DNA of 64,000 nt from Aquibacillus albus (GCF_016908325.1 NZ_JAFBDR010000009.1:62001-126000), one strand, 5' to 3'; positions 27,359-36,928 are shown, counted from the first letter of the stretch. Notes: generated by a model from the sequence alone, not told the origin. Numbers and translations: made by a program.

Positions 27359-28798
27359 ATGATAAAACATTTTTTTGTAATTTTAAGTTTTTCTCTTCTA
27401 ATGCTTATAGGGCTACCTTCTTTAGTCAGTGGAAATGAGCAGTGGCAGGATGAAAACATTTACTATATATTGATTGATCGTTTTTCAAATGGATCATCTA
27501 CGAATGATTTTGAAATAGATATTGAAAATCCTAATGCGTATCATGGTGGTGATTTACAAGGGATCATCAATCACCTTGGGCACATAAAGGAGTTAGGATT
27601 TACGACAATTAATCTTAGCCCGGTGATGAGCAATGAAATAGACGGCTATCATGGATTTCTTATTGATGATTTTCGAAGTGTAGAAGAGCACTTTGGCACA
27701 ATAGAGGATGTAAAAGAGTTAGTGGATTCTGCCCATGATATGGAGTTAAAGGTTACATTTGATTTTGTCGTCAGCCATCTAAGTAAGACTCATAACTGGG
27801 TGAACGAAAATAATGATTGGATTGATGGTGAAGTCTCTAATCGATGGGGCGATAACTTACCTAGTCCAGCCTTACAGAATACAGAGGTAGAGCAATACTT
27901 TTTAGATACAGCAGCTTTTTGGATTGAAGAAACGAACGTCGATGGATTTCGACTTTATGTAGATGAACAAACGCCCGATCCCTTTATTGCACGCTTTATT
28001 GATCACGTAAAAATGCGCAACGCAAATACGTTTGTTTTTATCGATGAACGAAATTTTAATCCAATGAAATTCCCTGTTGGCTATTATGATCAAGAGGCAG
28101 TAAATGTATTTCGTCAGGCTGGACAACCGTTGACTGGCTTATTGAAAGGTGTTGAGCAAAATCAGCCAAAGATAACTTATGTTGATAGTATAGAGACGAC
28201 TAGATTTACAAGAGAAGCTATTAAACAAGGTCAAAATCCAATTACTCGTTGGAAATTGGCACTAACCTATTTATATACGACTCCGGGAACTCCGATGATT
28301 TATCAAGGAACTGAGATTCCGATGGACAACGGGGAGGATACACCAGATCATCAAATGATCCAAATCAAAGGTGGTGACGAGGAATTAACGGCTCACATTC
28401 AACAGTTAGCTGCCATCCGTAAACAGTTTCCTGCTATAACGAATGGTGATTTTGCAGTTGAACAATCGAATGGTGCGATGAGCTTATATAAAAGAACAAA
28501 TCGATCAAAAACGGTGTATGTAGCCATTAATAATGATACACAAACAAAAACAATTACGATAGAAAACATCCCAGATGGCATGCAATTGACAGGTCTGATT
28601 CAAGATAACATTGTTCGTGAACAAGAAAATGGAGAGTTCCGAATAGTATTAGATAGAGAGACTGCAGATATTTTTATCGTGGAAGAAGATACAGGGTTAA
28701 ATTGGTTATTTTTATCATTTATCGCGATCGTTATGGCAGCCTTTATCATCCCAATCATATACCTAAGTAGAAAAAATAAGAAAAAGTCTAGCGAATAA
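27359..28798 (+). CDS. Membrane-anchored GH13 (alpha-amylase fold) homologue, probably inactive
   Basis: This 479-residue protein has a signal peptide (about 1-25), a GH13 TIM barrel (about 30-370), a small C-terminal domain and a final membrane helix with basic tail (about 447-475), so it is displayed outside the cell. The GH13 regions are recognisable but altered: region I DFVVSH is nearly normal (His140); region II reads GFRLY, with Tyr200 where the nucleophile Asp belongs; region III retains Glu230; region IV reads VDSIE in place of xxNHD. Loss of the nucleophile and of the region IV His argues for a binding or scaffold role. AAGGGAG precedes the ATG. Confidence 0.85.
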   Translation: MIKHFFVILSFSLLMLIGLPSLVSGNEQWQDENIYYILIDRFSNGSSTNDFEIDIENPNAYHGGDLQGIINHLGHIKELGFTTINLSPVMSNEIDGYHGFLIDDFRSVEEHFGTIEDVKELVDSAHDMELKVTFDFVVSHLSKTHNWVNENNDWIDGEVSNRWGDNLPSPALQNTEVEQYFLDTAAFWIEETNVDGFRLYVDEQTPDPFIARFIDHVKMRNANTFVFIDERNFNPMKFPVGYYDQEAVNVFRQAGQPLTGLLKGVEQNQPKITYVDSIETTRFTREAIKQGQNPITRWKLALTYLYTTPGTPMIYQGTEIPMDNGEDTPDHQMIQIKGGDEELTAHIQQLAAIRKQFPAITNGDFAVEQSNGAMSLYKRTNRSKTVYVAINNDTQTKTITIENIPDGMQLTGLIQDNIVREQENGEFRIVLDRETADIFIVEEDTGLNWLFLSFIAIVMAAFIIPIIYLSRKNKKKSSE

Positions 28799-28812
28799 AG
28801 CTAGACTTTTTT
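28781..28812 (+). terminator. Terminator overlapping the GH13-like stop codon
   Basis: AAAAAGTCTAGC and GCTAGACTTTTT pair perfectly around a seven-base loop that carries the stop codon. Confidence 0.85.
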
Positions 28813-28839
28813 GAACAAGGGGTCAGACCCCTTGTTCAA
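28811..28839. repeat. GGGGTCAGACCCC palindrome, copy 1 (29 bp)
   Basis: TTGAACAAGGGGTC and GACCCCTTGTTCAA are perfect arms around one central A. It follows a gene end and its terminator. The 13-base core recurs at four more places in the window. Confidence 0.75.
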
Positions 28840-28899
28840 TTCTGAACGAACGAGTGAACCTTTTACTGGTGCACACGCTTGTTGAGTTTGGCTATTTGA

Positions 28900-29766
28900 T
28901 TAACCATTTACAACGACTCCACCGTTAACGTGAAGCATTTGTCCAGTTACATAGCTAGAATCATCACTCGCTAAATAAACGTAGGTTGGAGCTAATTCGT
29001 AGGTTTGTCCTGGTCTCGCCATTGGTGTATCAGAACCAAATTCAGATACCTGCTGTTCATCAAAGGTTGCCGGGATTAGTGGTGTCCAAATCGGTCCTGG
29101 AGCAACACCGTTCACACGAATGCCTTTTTGAACCAACGATTGGGATAGAGAGCGTGTAAATGTAGTAATTGCGCCTTTCGTACTTGAATAATCAATTAAT
29201 GTTTCGTTTCCTTTATATGCAGTGATAGAGGAAGTGTTAATAATGGTGCTTCCTTGCTGCATATGTGGTAAAACTGCTTGTGACATATAAAAGAAAGAGA
29301 AAATATTAACTTGAAATGTTCGTTCTAGTTGGTCTTTTGTTATGTTCAAAAAGTCCTGCTGTGGGTGTTGTTCAGCTGCATTATTAACTAAAATATCGAT
29401 TTTTCCAAATTCATTTGCCACTTCTTGAACAGATGTCTGACAAAAGCTTTCATCGGCAATATCTCCAGGGATCAGCTTGCATTTACGACCCTCATTTTCT
29501 ACTAATTGTTTTGTTGTCTCTGCATCTTGATGCTCATCATAATAAATAATAGCTACGTCAGCACCTTCTTTAGCAAAATAAATGCTAACTGCTCGGCCAA
29601 TTCCGCTATCTCCACCCGTAATAATGGCAACCTTATTTGTTAGCTTACCACTGCCTTGATAGCTTGGATCTACATATTTAGGCAGAGGATTCATCTCGTA
29701 TTCAAAACCAGGCTGTCTGTCTTGATGTTGCTTCGGCAAAATCTCCTTTTTCTGATTATTAGGCAT
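28900..29766 (-). CDS. SDR-family oxidoreductase (YhdF/YhxD type)
   Basis: This 288-residue enzyme is a classical extended-N-terminus SDR seen in Bacillus general-stress proteins. It has the lead-in QPGFEYEMNPLPKY, cofactor motif TGGDSGIG (about 54-61), NNAA, catalytic Ser in NTSSITAY and an intact YSSTK pair. The C-terminal SSYVTGQMLHVNGG is typical. I set the ATG with AAGGAGGA eight bases upstream; the frame stays open further but another ATG there is out of frame. Substrate is unknown. Confidence 0.87.
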   Translation of the reverse strand: MPNNQKKEILPKQHQDRQPGFEYEMNPLPKYVDPSYQGSGKLTNKVAIITGGDSGIGRAVSIYFAKEGADVAIIYYDEHQDAETTKQLVENEGRKCKLIPGDIADESFCQTSVQEVANEFGKIDILVNNAAEQHPQQDFLNITKDQLERTFQVNIFSFFYMSQAVLPHMQQGSTIINTSSITAYKGNETLIDYSSTKGAITTFTRSLSQSLVQKGIRVNGVAPGPIWTPLIPATFDEQQVSEFGSDTPMARPGQTYELAPTYVYLASDDSSYVTGQMLHVNGGVVVNG

Positions 29767-29848
29767 TTTCCATGTCCTCCTTAAAATAAAAATCCTATAG
29801 ATAGCTATATCCATTTTAAGCAAGATTGACTCATGTGAAATTAAAAAA

Positions 29849-29870
29849 AGGAAGGGGTCTGACCCCTTTA
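29849..29870. repeat. GGGGTCTGACCCC palindrome, copy 2
   Basis: The core lies at 29854-29866 with AA/TT extension, between two minus-strand genes. Confidence 0.7.
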
Positions 29871-29883
29871 TCCAAAAAATACT

Positions 29884-29922
29884 AAAAAGCAGAGACTTTG
29901 TTATATGTCTCTGCTTTTTTTC
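29884..29922. terminator. Bidirectional terminator after the beta-propeller gene
   Basis: AAAAAGCAGAGAC pairs perfectly with GTCTCTGCTTTTT around a ten-base loop, with A and T runs on the flanks. Confidence 0.8.
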
Positions 29923-29927
29923 TTTTT

Positions 29928-32129
29928 TTATTCTATTGCGTGATAATCTTCTTTTTCTTTAACTGGTAGGTCAATCGTTTGTACGGTAGTACCACTATGA
30001 AGGTCATATACACTGATTTTATTATGTGAAAGACCATAGATTATTTCATCTTTTGATACGAGTCTTTTCATTTGTGAGTGCCAATCAGGATAATCAAGAT
30101 TACCTTTTTGGTGGGTGAACGTTTCCTTAAGGCTTATTCCTTCTTCCGGTGTAATGCTATAAAGATATTGTCCTTCAAATTCAAAAGATTGTTTGATAAA
30201 TTCTCTATCTTCTTTTTGACCTACTTCCTCCTCAAAGATTGTCAATGGAAAACCATACAGTGGCTCATCCGGGTGTACATATAGTGCTTTATGATTATAG
30301 TTTAGATCCGAGTAAGAACCAGCACCACCAATGATTTCCGTATCCATTTCAGTTGGATTGGTCACATCTTGGATATTAAACAAGGATAATTTTAATCCAT
30401 CTTGCCTAACGATCGGTTCTCGTCCTTCACCTCGTTCAACTAATTTTGTGTTTTGACCGAAACCAATAACAAAGTCATCGTTGATTGGATGTAGATAGTT
30501 GCTAAACCCAGGTATTTTTAATTCTCCAAGTACAGTAGGAGAGGTTGGATCTTGTAAGTCGATAACAAATAGTGGATCAATTTGTTCAAATGTAACCATA
30601 TAAGCACGATCTTCCATGAAGCGAACACTATAAATTTGTTCTCCTTCTGCAAGTCCTTCTAATGAACCGATTCGATTTAAATGTAAATCAAACGTGTACA
30701 GGTTATTCATTGATTCTTGATTATTTTCAAAGTCCTCCATTTTCGTGGTCGCTACCCGGAACGTGCCATTTCGTTCATCCATAGCAAATTGATTGACTAA
30801 TGTCCCTTCAATAACAGTAGAAGCGTGGAAGGAAATGCTTCCTTCATCAATCTCAAATTGAACGATTTCTGTATTCATTGACTGAAAACCGATTCTTGTA
30901 GTAGAACTTTCATCAAGATTAGGATATTTTCTAACTGTTGTGTATAAATAATCACTCGACATATATATGTCGTTCGACGTTCCAAGATATGTTTTAATAT
31001 TCGCTTCTTGCTCGAGATCGTTCAGGTTAATCGAAGTTAATATTAAAAATTGACTTTCATTACTTTCTGGTAAGTAATGAATATTCTCATACGGAATGCG
31101 TGTCTGTTTACCGTCAAGACCTGTATCCATGTAGGAAGGTCTCAGATCAATATCTTCATTTCCATCCATTTCTCTTAATATATAAAAGTCTGGCATGTGA
31201 TTGGCAATTAAGTAAATGTAGTCTCCTTTTATTCTAGAAGAGACATAAGAACCAACAGTGGATACTTCCCGTATTTTTGATGGGTTTTCTTTGTCAGTTA
31301 TATCATAAATAATCGTCGTCATTTGGTTGCGAAAGTTAGGATAAATCTCTATTTCTGATTTATTAGTTGTTTCTTGAATCTGCTCGTGTTTATGACCAAT
31401 AACAATTAGTTTGTCTTCATCAATATAAAGCTCTACTGGTCGAAATTTATCTTCCTTAATGATGGATACTAATTTACTATTTTCGTTATCAGCTGTAGCA
31501 ACGATAATGTCTTCTTCACGAACAAAGTAGATGTGATTACCATCAATCTTAACGATATCAGCCTCATCAATTCCTTCTACTTGAACATTCGTTTTTGAGG
31601 TATTTGAATCACCTGTGCTAGAGGAAGATTCATCTGTAACCCCTTCTGTCGCTTCAAGCGCACCGAATCTCATGCTTTGTTGATTTGATCGGTCAACCAA
31701 TAACTTGTTTAGATGCTTTTCATCTTTAATGGATGGTAACTCATTTGCTGTCTGAAACTCATAATTAAAAGGTTTCGATAATTTTTCTCCGTTTACAGAT
31801 GTAAGGTTTTGAGAAATAATTAGTCGATAGAAAGCATTGTATTGATAACCTTCTTCTGGTGCATGAATCTGTAGTGATCGACCATTGTTCTGCCAGCTAT
31901 ACGAGATTGGCATTTTCTCATTGCTTTCATTTAAGACATATAGGTCCTCATCTGTAATTGTTGATGGATCCATCTGCCTAGAAAACTCCACAGTCCAGTT
32001 CTTAAAAATCGAAACATGGGAGCTAGATGAAGAAACCTCGGCTGTAATTTTAGGTGACGATAAAAAATAAATGCTTAATAGACCCATAAAAGTAATACAA
32101 ATCGATAGGATTAATATTCTTCTTTTCAT
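29928..32129 (-). CDS. Secreted beta-propeller domain protein with N-terminal SbsA-like Ig domain
   Basis: This 733-residue protein has an N-terminal signal/anchor (about 5-25), an Ig-like (SbsA/Big_5) domain (about 30-125; VEFSRQMDPSTI is typical), a Ser/Thr linker and a large C-terminal beta-propeller of the PF09826 type, recognised by VQVEGIDEADIVKIDGNHIY (about 190-210). These exported propellers occur in Bacillaceae and archaea and have no known activity. The ATG has AGAGGTGA upstream at good spacing; an upstream ATG at 32162 lies before the site. It is a single-gene unit bounded by a terminator. Confidence 0.85.
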   Translation of the reverse strand: MKRRILILSICITFMGLLSIYFLSSPKITAEVSSSSSHVSIFKNWTVEFSRQMDPSTITDEDLYVLNESNEKMPISYSWQNNGRSLQIHAPEEGYQYNAFYRLIISQNLTSVNGEKLSKPFNYEFQTANELPSIKDEKHLNKLLVDRSNQQSMRFGALEATEGVTDESSSSTGDSNTSKTNVQVEGIDEADIVKIDGNHIYFVREEDIIVATADNENSKLVSIIKEDKFRPVELYIDEDKLIVIGHKHEQIQETTNKSEIEIYPNFRNQMTTIIYDITDKENPSKIREVSTVGSYVSSRIKGDYIYLIANHMPDFYILREMDGNEDIDLRPSYMDTGLDGKQTRIPYENIHYLPESNESQFLILTSINLNDLEQEANIKTYLGTSNDIYMSSDYLYTTVRKYPNLDESSTTRIGFQSMNTEIVQFEIDEGSISFHASTVIEGTLVNQFAMDERNGTFRVATTKMEDFENNQESMNNLYTFDLHLNRIGSLEGLAEGEQIYSVRFMEDRAYMVTFEQIDPLFVIDLQDPTSPTVLGELKIPGFSNYLHPINDDFVIGFGQNTKLVERGEGREPIVRQDGLKLSLFNIQDVTNPTEMDTEIIGGAGSYSDLNYNHKALYVHPDEPLYGFPLTIFEEEVGQKEDREFIKQSFEFEGQYLYSITPEEGISLKETFTHQKGNLDYPDWHSQMKRLVSKDEIIYGLSHNKISVYDLHSGTTVQTIDLPVKEKEDYHAIE

Positions 32130-32201
32130 CACTTTCACCTCTAAAAAATAATAGTTAAACACATAGACGAACGAGGTGAAAAAATGTTACAAAGAATGAG
32201 A

Positions 32202-33068
32202 TTAAGATTGTTTATAGGAGTCATTTAAGAAAAATAATGCAATGGTTCCAGGACCGGAGTGAGCACCAATTACGGATCCGACCATCCCGATTTCAATCGT
32301 TTTTACGTTAAATTTATCTTTTATTATTTCTGCTAGTTTGTTGGCCGTCTCTAAATCGTCTCCATGACTAATTCCAATAGTCTGGTTTGCTAAATCTGAT
32401 CCACGTTCTTCCATTACCTCAATCATACGTCTCAATACCTTTTTTGTTCCTCGGATTTTTTCTAATGGAATTAATTTTCCATTATCAACATGGAGGAGTG
32501 GTTTTATTTTCAGAAGTGTGCCCACAAATGCTGCCGTTTTACTAACTCGTCCACCACGATATAGGTATTCTAAATCATCGACTGTGAAAATGTGCTCCAT
32601 ATGCTCCGCATGATAAGTACAAGTCTCCACAATTTCATTTAAAGCAACACCTTCTTGAGCAAGTTGTGCTGCTCGTAAAACAATTAATCCAAATCCTAAT
32701 GAAGCACATTTGGTATCTAGCATATGTATTTGCCAGTTGGGATAATTCTCTTTTAGCTCCTGTCCTGCTATTACAGCTGATTGATAGGTTCCGGATAGCT
32801 CCGAAGAAAAACCTAAATAAATACAATCTTGATTCATTTTAGCGTACTTCTCAAAAACTTCTTTAAATTGTTGAGGTGAAACCTGTGATGTTTTTGGAGC
32901 TTTTCCATTTCGCATTGCTTCATAGATAGTAGTGGCTGAGATTGTTTTCCCATCATGATAAATTTGATCGTCAAGCTGCACAGATAACGATACTACTTCA
33001 ATATTGTATCTTTCATAATGCTCTTTTGATAAATCACAAGCAGAGTCTGTAATAATTTGAACCGTCAA
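32202..33068 (-). CDS. yitS: DegV-family fatty-acid-binding protein (YitS-like)
   Basis: This 288-residue protein has the DegV fold: TDSACDLS near the start, YLGFSSELSGTYQSA (about 83-97), DTKCASLGFG and the C-terminal SVIGAHSGPG (about 264-273). DegV (FakB-type) proteins bind fatty acids for phosphorylation by FakA. It begins at TTG with GGGGGTG seven bases upstream. It is divergent from yitT, whereas the pair is adjacent in B. subtilis as yitS-yitT; synteny of the following genes supports the name. Confidence 0.87.
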   Translation of the reverse strand: MTVQIITDSACDLSKEHYERYNIEVVSLSVQLDDQIYHDGKTISATTIYEAMRNGKAPKTSQVSPQQFKEVFEKYAKMNQDCIYLGFSSELSGTYQSAVIAGQELKENYPNWQIHMLDTKCASLGFGLIVLRAAQLAQEGVALNEIVETCTYHAEHMEHIFTVDDLEYLYRGGRVSKTAAFVGTLLKIKPLLHVDNGKLIPLEKIRGTKKVLRRMIEVMEERGSDLANQTIGISHGDDLETANKLAEIIKDKFNVKTIEIGMVGSVIGAHSGPGTIALFFLNDSYKQS

Positions 33069-33354
33069 TTTTTTGCACCCCCGAAATGGTATAAAAACTA
33101 CTTACAAGTATTTATTGATAGGAAAGGTTCATAATAAAAATAACTTTGAGTTGATCCCAAATATGAAATTCAACGCTCATAATAATCAGTTTCTTAACAT
33201 GTGAATAATCAAATATATATTTTAAGTGTAATGTTAACAACGGCTATAGTCAAAACAAGATTTTGTCAAATTTTGTTTAGAAAATAATGATTATGTTGTA
33301 CAATTGGCGGGTATGTAAAAATAGTTCGCTAGTTTAAAAATGGAGGTTATGCCA

Positions 33355-34200
33355 TTGTTTCTAATGGAAGCAAAGCGTATTATTATCGTAATAGTAGGAG
33401 CTTTATTAAACGCTATTGCATTAAATTTCTTCTTTATCGCAGCAAATGTCTATGCAAGTGGTTTTACTGGTATTGCTCAAATACTTTCTACTATATTTAT
33501 TGATATTTTTAATATAAATCTTAGCACTGGTATTGTTTTATTTATATTAAATATACCTGTTGCCATTCTTGGTTGGTTAAAAGTTGGGAAAGGATTTACG
33601 ATTTATAGCTTCGTTTCAGTTGCCTTTACCACCTTCTTTTTAGAACTGATACCGATTGAACATCTGTCAAACGATATTATGTTAAATGCTGTTTTTGGCG
33701 GTGTTATTGCTGGTATGGGAATTGGAATTACACTTAAATGGGGTGCCTCAACAGGTGGCTCTGACATCATAGCCATGGTATTATCTAGGTTAAAGGATAA
33801 GCCTATTGGTGGATATCTTATGGCAATAAATGGTGCTATCATCGTCTTAGCAGGTTTTATCAATGAACCAGAGAATGCGTTATATACACTACTTGCTTTA
33901 TATGTAACAACAAGAGTAATTGATGGGATCCACACTCGCCATGAAAAGCTTACGGCCATGATTGTTACAAGGAAAGCTGAGGAGCTGCAAAAGGAAATTC
34001 ATAACACAATGGTTCGGGGGATAACTATATTACCGGCAAAAGGTGCTTACTCAAAGATTGATAAAAACATGTTGGTATTAGTTATCACTAGATATGAACT
34101 TTATGATTTAGAGAAAATTATTAAGGAAGTAGATCCAAATGCTTTTACAAATATTATTCAAACAGCTGGGATTTTTGGGTTTTTCAGAAGAAACGATTAA
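33355..34200 (+). CDS. yitT: YitT family (DUF161/DUF2179) membrane protein
   Basis: This roughly 281-residue protein has five to six helices in its first 190 residues (GFTGIAQILSTIF and GGVIAGMGIGITLKWGASTGGSDIIA are family blocks) and a soluble C-terminal DUF2179 domain (about 205-280). Function is unknown. The start is uncertain: GGAGG at 33342-33346 has optimal spacing to this TTG; ATGs at 33340 and 33349 overlap the site or lie only two bases from it, and ATG 33364 is rather far. Confidence 0.85.
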   Translation: MFLMEAKRIIIVIVGALLNAIALNFFFIAANVYASGFTGIAQILSTIFIDIFNINLSTGIVLFILNIPVAILGWLKVGKGFTIYSFVSVAFTTFFLELIPIEHLSNDIMLNAVFGGVIAGMGIGITLKWGASTGGSDIIAMVLSRLKDKPIGGYLMAINGAIIVLAGFINEPENALYTLLALYVTTRVIDGIHTRHEKLTAMIVTRKAEELQKEIHNTMVRGITILPAKGAYSKIDKNMLVLVITRYELYDLEKIIKEVDPNAFTNIIQTAGIFGFFRRND

Positions 34201-34263
34201 TGTAACTTTCTAATGGTGTTATGCGACAAATTTAGTGAAGGAAGATTAAGGGGGTTAAGAGAT

Positions 34264-35133
34264 ATGAAAAGGTTAATTTCTATTGCACTTGTTTTTTTAC
34301 TTATTTTAGCGGCTTGTGGAACAGCTGATCAAACAGACCAAACTGCCCAAGGAAGTAATAATGAAGAACCTACTGGAGATGAGCAAGAAAATCAGGAGGA
34401 TGTACAGGCTTTGTTAGAAAATTTAGAAATGCAGGCTGAAATTTCTCCATCAGTCGATGAAATTACGTTTGACATGGAGCTTGTCAACCAAGGAGAGGAT
34501 ACGATTGAATTAAGCTTTTCTTCGGGACAACAATATGAAATTATTGTAATAAATCAATCAGGTGAAGTGGTTTATCAGTATTCTGAAGGACGAGATTTTA
34601 CAGAGGCTTTGGTAGAAAAAGAACTGAAATCAGGAGAGTCTCTAAAATGGACGGAACTATGGGAATACCCAAAGGATGAAGAAGGAATAGAGCCAGGGAA
34701 ATACACAGCAGAAATTACTCTATTACCTGCACAGGTAAATAAGCAAGTGATTGAAGATAATCCTTTTACGGTGACAAAACAATTTGAAATCGACGATTCA
34801 GAACAACAAACTACCGAGTCAACTCAGATTGAAGGCGGAATTTTTAAAAATGTACAAATAGATGGTCAGGAAGGACAATATACCGTAAGTGGTGAAGTAA
34901 ATTCATCGATTGAAGCATTTTATTATTTGGTGGAGGATGGACATTCCATCTTGGTTGATGAGACTGAAGTAGCAACGGCTACCGAGGAAAGGTCACCTTT
35001 TGAATTTGATGTAACTATTTCGGAGGATAAACTACCAATTAATGGAACGGTAATGTTGATCATGTATGAGAAAACAGAGGATGGAACAAAACAATCCTCC
35101 TTCCATATCCCGTTAGAACGATTCGATCCTTAA
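34264..35133 (+). CDS. Lipoprotein with BsuPI-like and Gmad2-like domains
   Basis: This 289-residue lipoprotein has signal peptide and lipobox ILAAC (Cys at about 18), an acidic linker, a BsuPI-type domain (about 45-165, with YEIIVINQSGEVVYQYSEGRDF) and a C-terminal Ig-like Gmad2 domain (about 190-285). In B. subtilis the gene after yitT is ipi, the intracellular proteinase inhibitor BsuPI; here the same position holds an exported lipoprotein version with an extra domain. Inhibition of a wall-side protease is an inference only. AAGGGGG precedes the ATG. Confidence 0.82.
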   Translation: MKRLISIALVFLLILAACGTADQTDQTAQGSNNEEPTGDEQENQEDVQALLENLEMQAEISPSVDEITFDMELVNQGEDTIELSFSSGQQYEIIVINQSGEVVYQYSEGRDFTEALVEKELKSGESLKWTELWEYPKDEEGIEPGKYTAEITLLPAQVNKQVIEDNPFTVTKQFEIDDSEQQTTESTQIEGGIFKNVQIDGQEGQYTVSGEVNSSIEAFYYLVEDGHSILVDETEVATATEERSPFEFDVTISEDKLPINGTVMLIMYEKTEDGTKQSSFHIPLERFDP

Positions 35134-35149
35134 AAATGATTCAGGTGTC

Positions 35150-35194
35150 AGGAGGTTGTCCCTTTGCTTTTGGGGCAGCCTCTTCTAATTTTTT
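35150..35194 (+). terminator. Terminator after the BsuPI-like lipoprotein gene
   Basis: GAGGTTGTCCC pairs with GGGGCAGCCTC through one wobble pair, with six Ts after a short gap. It is a relative of the GGCTGTCC hairpins. Confidence 0.7.
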
Positions 35195-35370
35195 AGACAT
35201 TCAGGAAATATAATATTTTCATCAAAGTATACAAAGATTTTTATTGTATAAGTTTACTTATTGAAATCTTGCTCATAATAATTTAGAAACAACATTGTAC
35301 TTAAATTCCGTATTCAATCTCTCTTAGAGAACAAAACAATTTATTTTAGTAATATTAGATGGAGGAAATT

Positions 35371-36117
35371 ATGGAGCTATCCTTATTGTTAGAGTATGGT
35401 TGGGTTTTAGTAATTTTGATTATTTTGGAAGGTTTATTATCTGCTGATAATGCTTTAGTTTTAGCTGTAATGGCCAAGCATTTACCAGAAGAGCAGCAAA
35501 AAAGAGCAATTAACATTGGTTTACTATTAGCTTTTGTATTTAGAATTGGTGCGATTTTCATTATTTCGTTTCTTTTCCACGTTTGGCAGGTTCAAGCGAT
35601 TGGGGCTGCTTATTTAATTTTTATCGCTGTAAAACACATACTAAAAGGACACAAAGAAGCAGAAGAAGAACAAAAAGGGAAAAGCTATCGTATGACCGTT
35701 GCACAAATTGCTTTAGCAGATATTGCGTTTGCTATTGATTCAATTTTAGCAGCGGTTGCTCTTGTTATTGCTTTGCCTGATACACCAATAGGAACTATTG
35801 GCGGAATGGATGGGGCAAAATTTATAGTGATTGTAATCGGGGCAATTGCTGGTCTAGTAGTGATTAAGTTTGCAGCAGGCTTCTTCGTAACTTTATTGAC
35901 GAAACGGCCAAGTCTCGAAACAGCTGCAATGGTATTAGTTGGTTGGGTTGGTGTTAAACTATTAATGCATACACTTGCGCATCCGTCAGTACACATTATT
36001 TCTCATGAATTTGTCGAAGGACCAATTTGGAAGTCCATATTTTGGTCAGGTATGCTTCTAATTGCTTTGGGTGGCTGGTTTTTATCAAAAGGAAGATCAG
36101 AAGAATCGGATGAGTAA
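35371..36117 (+). CDS. TerC-family integral membrane protein (YkoY/YceF type)
   Basis: This 248-residue protein has seven to eight helices with the TerC signature acidic residues inside them: EGLLSADNALVLAVMAKHLP near the N-terminus and ADIAFAIDSILAAVAL in the middle. Family members export manganese, probably at the site of exoenzyme secretion. GGAGG lies five bases before this ATG; an ATG four codons upstream overlaps the site. I looked for a yybP-ykoY manganese riboswitch upstream and saw none. It interrupts the yit gene order. Confidence 0.88.
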   Translation: MELSLLLEYGWVLVILIILEGLLSADNALVLAVMAKHLPEEQQKRAINIGLLLAFVFRIGAIFIISFLFHVWQVQAIGAAYLIFIAVKHILKGHKEAEEEQKGKSYRMTVAQIALADIAFAIDSILAAVALVIALPDTPIGTIGGMDGAKFIVIVIGAIAGLVVIKFAAGFFVTLLTKRPSLETAAMVLVGWVGVKLLMHTLAHPSVHIISHEFVEGPIWKSIFWSGMLLIALGGWFLSKGRSEESDE

Positions 36118-36120
36118 GGC

Positions 36121-36162
36121 AATAACAAAGGCTGTCCTAAAAAGGACAGCCTCTTTGTTATT
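36121..36162 (+). terminator. Terminator after terC (GGCTGTCC family)
   Basis: GGCTGTCCT pairs with AGGACAGCC, extended by AATAACAAA with TTTGTTATT. Confidence 0.8.
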
Positions 36163-36201
36163 ATATATATAATTAAATCAAAAACTTAGGAGGAAGGATA
36201 A

Positions 36202-36591
36202 ATGAAAAGCGTTACCCCATACTTATTTATTGAGAATTGTAAAGAGGCAATGGAATATTATCAAGGTATATTTGATGGAGAAATTAAGAATGTTCAGTTA
36301 GCTGATGGCATTGAAATGTTTAAGGGACACGAAGGTAAAATTCTCCATGCTGAATTACATCTAGGAGAAAGTGTCGTCCATTTTTCTGATATTTTTGGAA
36401 GTGTTAAAAAGGGGGATAACGTCAAAATAACACTTGAGTTTGAAAGTGAGGATGAGATCAGAAAGACATATCGCTCACTAATCACAGATGGTCATGCTTC
36501 AGTAGAATTACAAGAAACTTTCTGGGGCGCTTTACACGCCAATATTACTGATAAAAATGGTATAGGTTGGCTTTTGAATTTTCAAAAGTAA
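36202..36591 (+). CDS. VOC superfamily (PhnB/glyoxalase-like) protein
   Basis: This 129-residue protein has the PhnB-type vicinal-oxygen-chelate fold: VTPYLFIENCKEAMEYYQGIF at the start, HAELHLGESVVHFSD in the middle and a FWGALHANITDKNGIGW end. These dimers bind metals and small molecules, but many are of unknown substrate. AGGAGGA lies well placed before the ATG. It is an independent single gene. Confidence 0.85.
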   Translation: MKSVTPYLFIENCKEAMEYYQGIFDGEIKNVQLADGIEMFKGHEGKILHAELHLGESVVHFSDIFGSVKKGDNVKITLEFESEDEIRKTYRSLITDGHASVELQETFWGALHANITDKNGIGWLLNFQK

Positions 36592-36608
36592 TTGTATAAG
36601 AGGTATTC

Positions 36609-36773
36609 TTAACTTTTTCGATCTTTTTTTTCGGTTACATCAACTGCTGCTATATTGTTATTTAAATAAGAGGCTGGGGAAGAGTTATATCCCTCATCTT
36701 CATAAAATTCTTCATCCAATTTTTTATTAACATTTATAGTATCTTGTTTATTGACTCTTTTGTTTTTTGCCAT
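36609..36773 (-). CDS. Small hydrophilic protein, 54 residues
   Basis: A minus-strand frame (MAKNKRVNKQDTINVNKKLD...) runs to TAA with AAAGGTGG eight bases ahead of the ATG. It is charged and Asn/Lys rich, with a PASYLNNN middle, and resembles short Bacillus sporulation or stress proteins in style only. I do not recognise it. It is convergent with the VOC gene and 17 bases from it. Confidence 0.6.
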   Translation of the reverse strand: MAKNKRVNKQDTINVNKKLDEEFYEDEGYNSSPASYLNNNIAAVDVTEKKDRKS

Positions 36774-36928
36774 AACTTAAACCACCTTTATATAATTTAA
36801 TATTTTTAGTATCCCATATCATTTAATTTTAATTCATTTTAGTTATGTGGATGTGGCAGGACTTGCGGTTAAAAAACGACAGATAATCGTTTATGTTTGT
36901 TTTCCTGGGAAGAAAAAACACAATAGCA

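Noticed and set aside
35195-35370. Possible yybP-ykoY manganese riboswitch before terC
   Set aside because: TerC genes often carry one, but neither its conserved loops nor a terminator-like stem is visible here.
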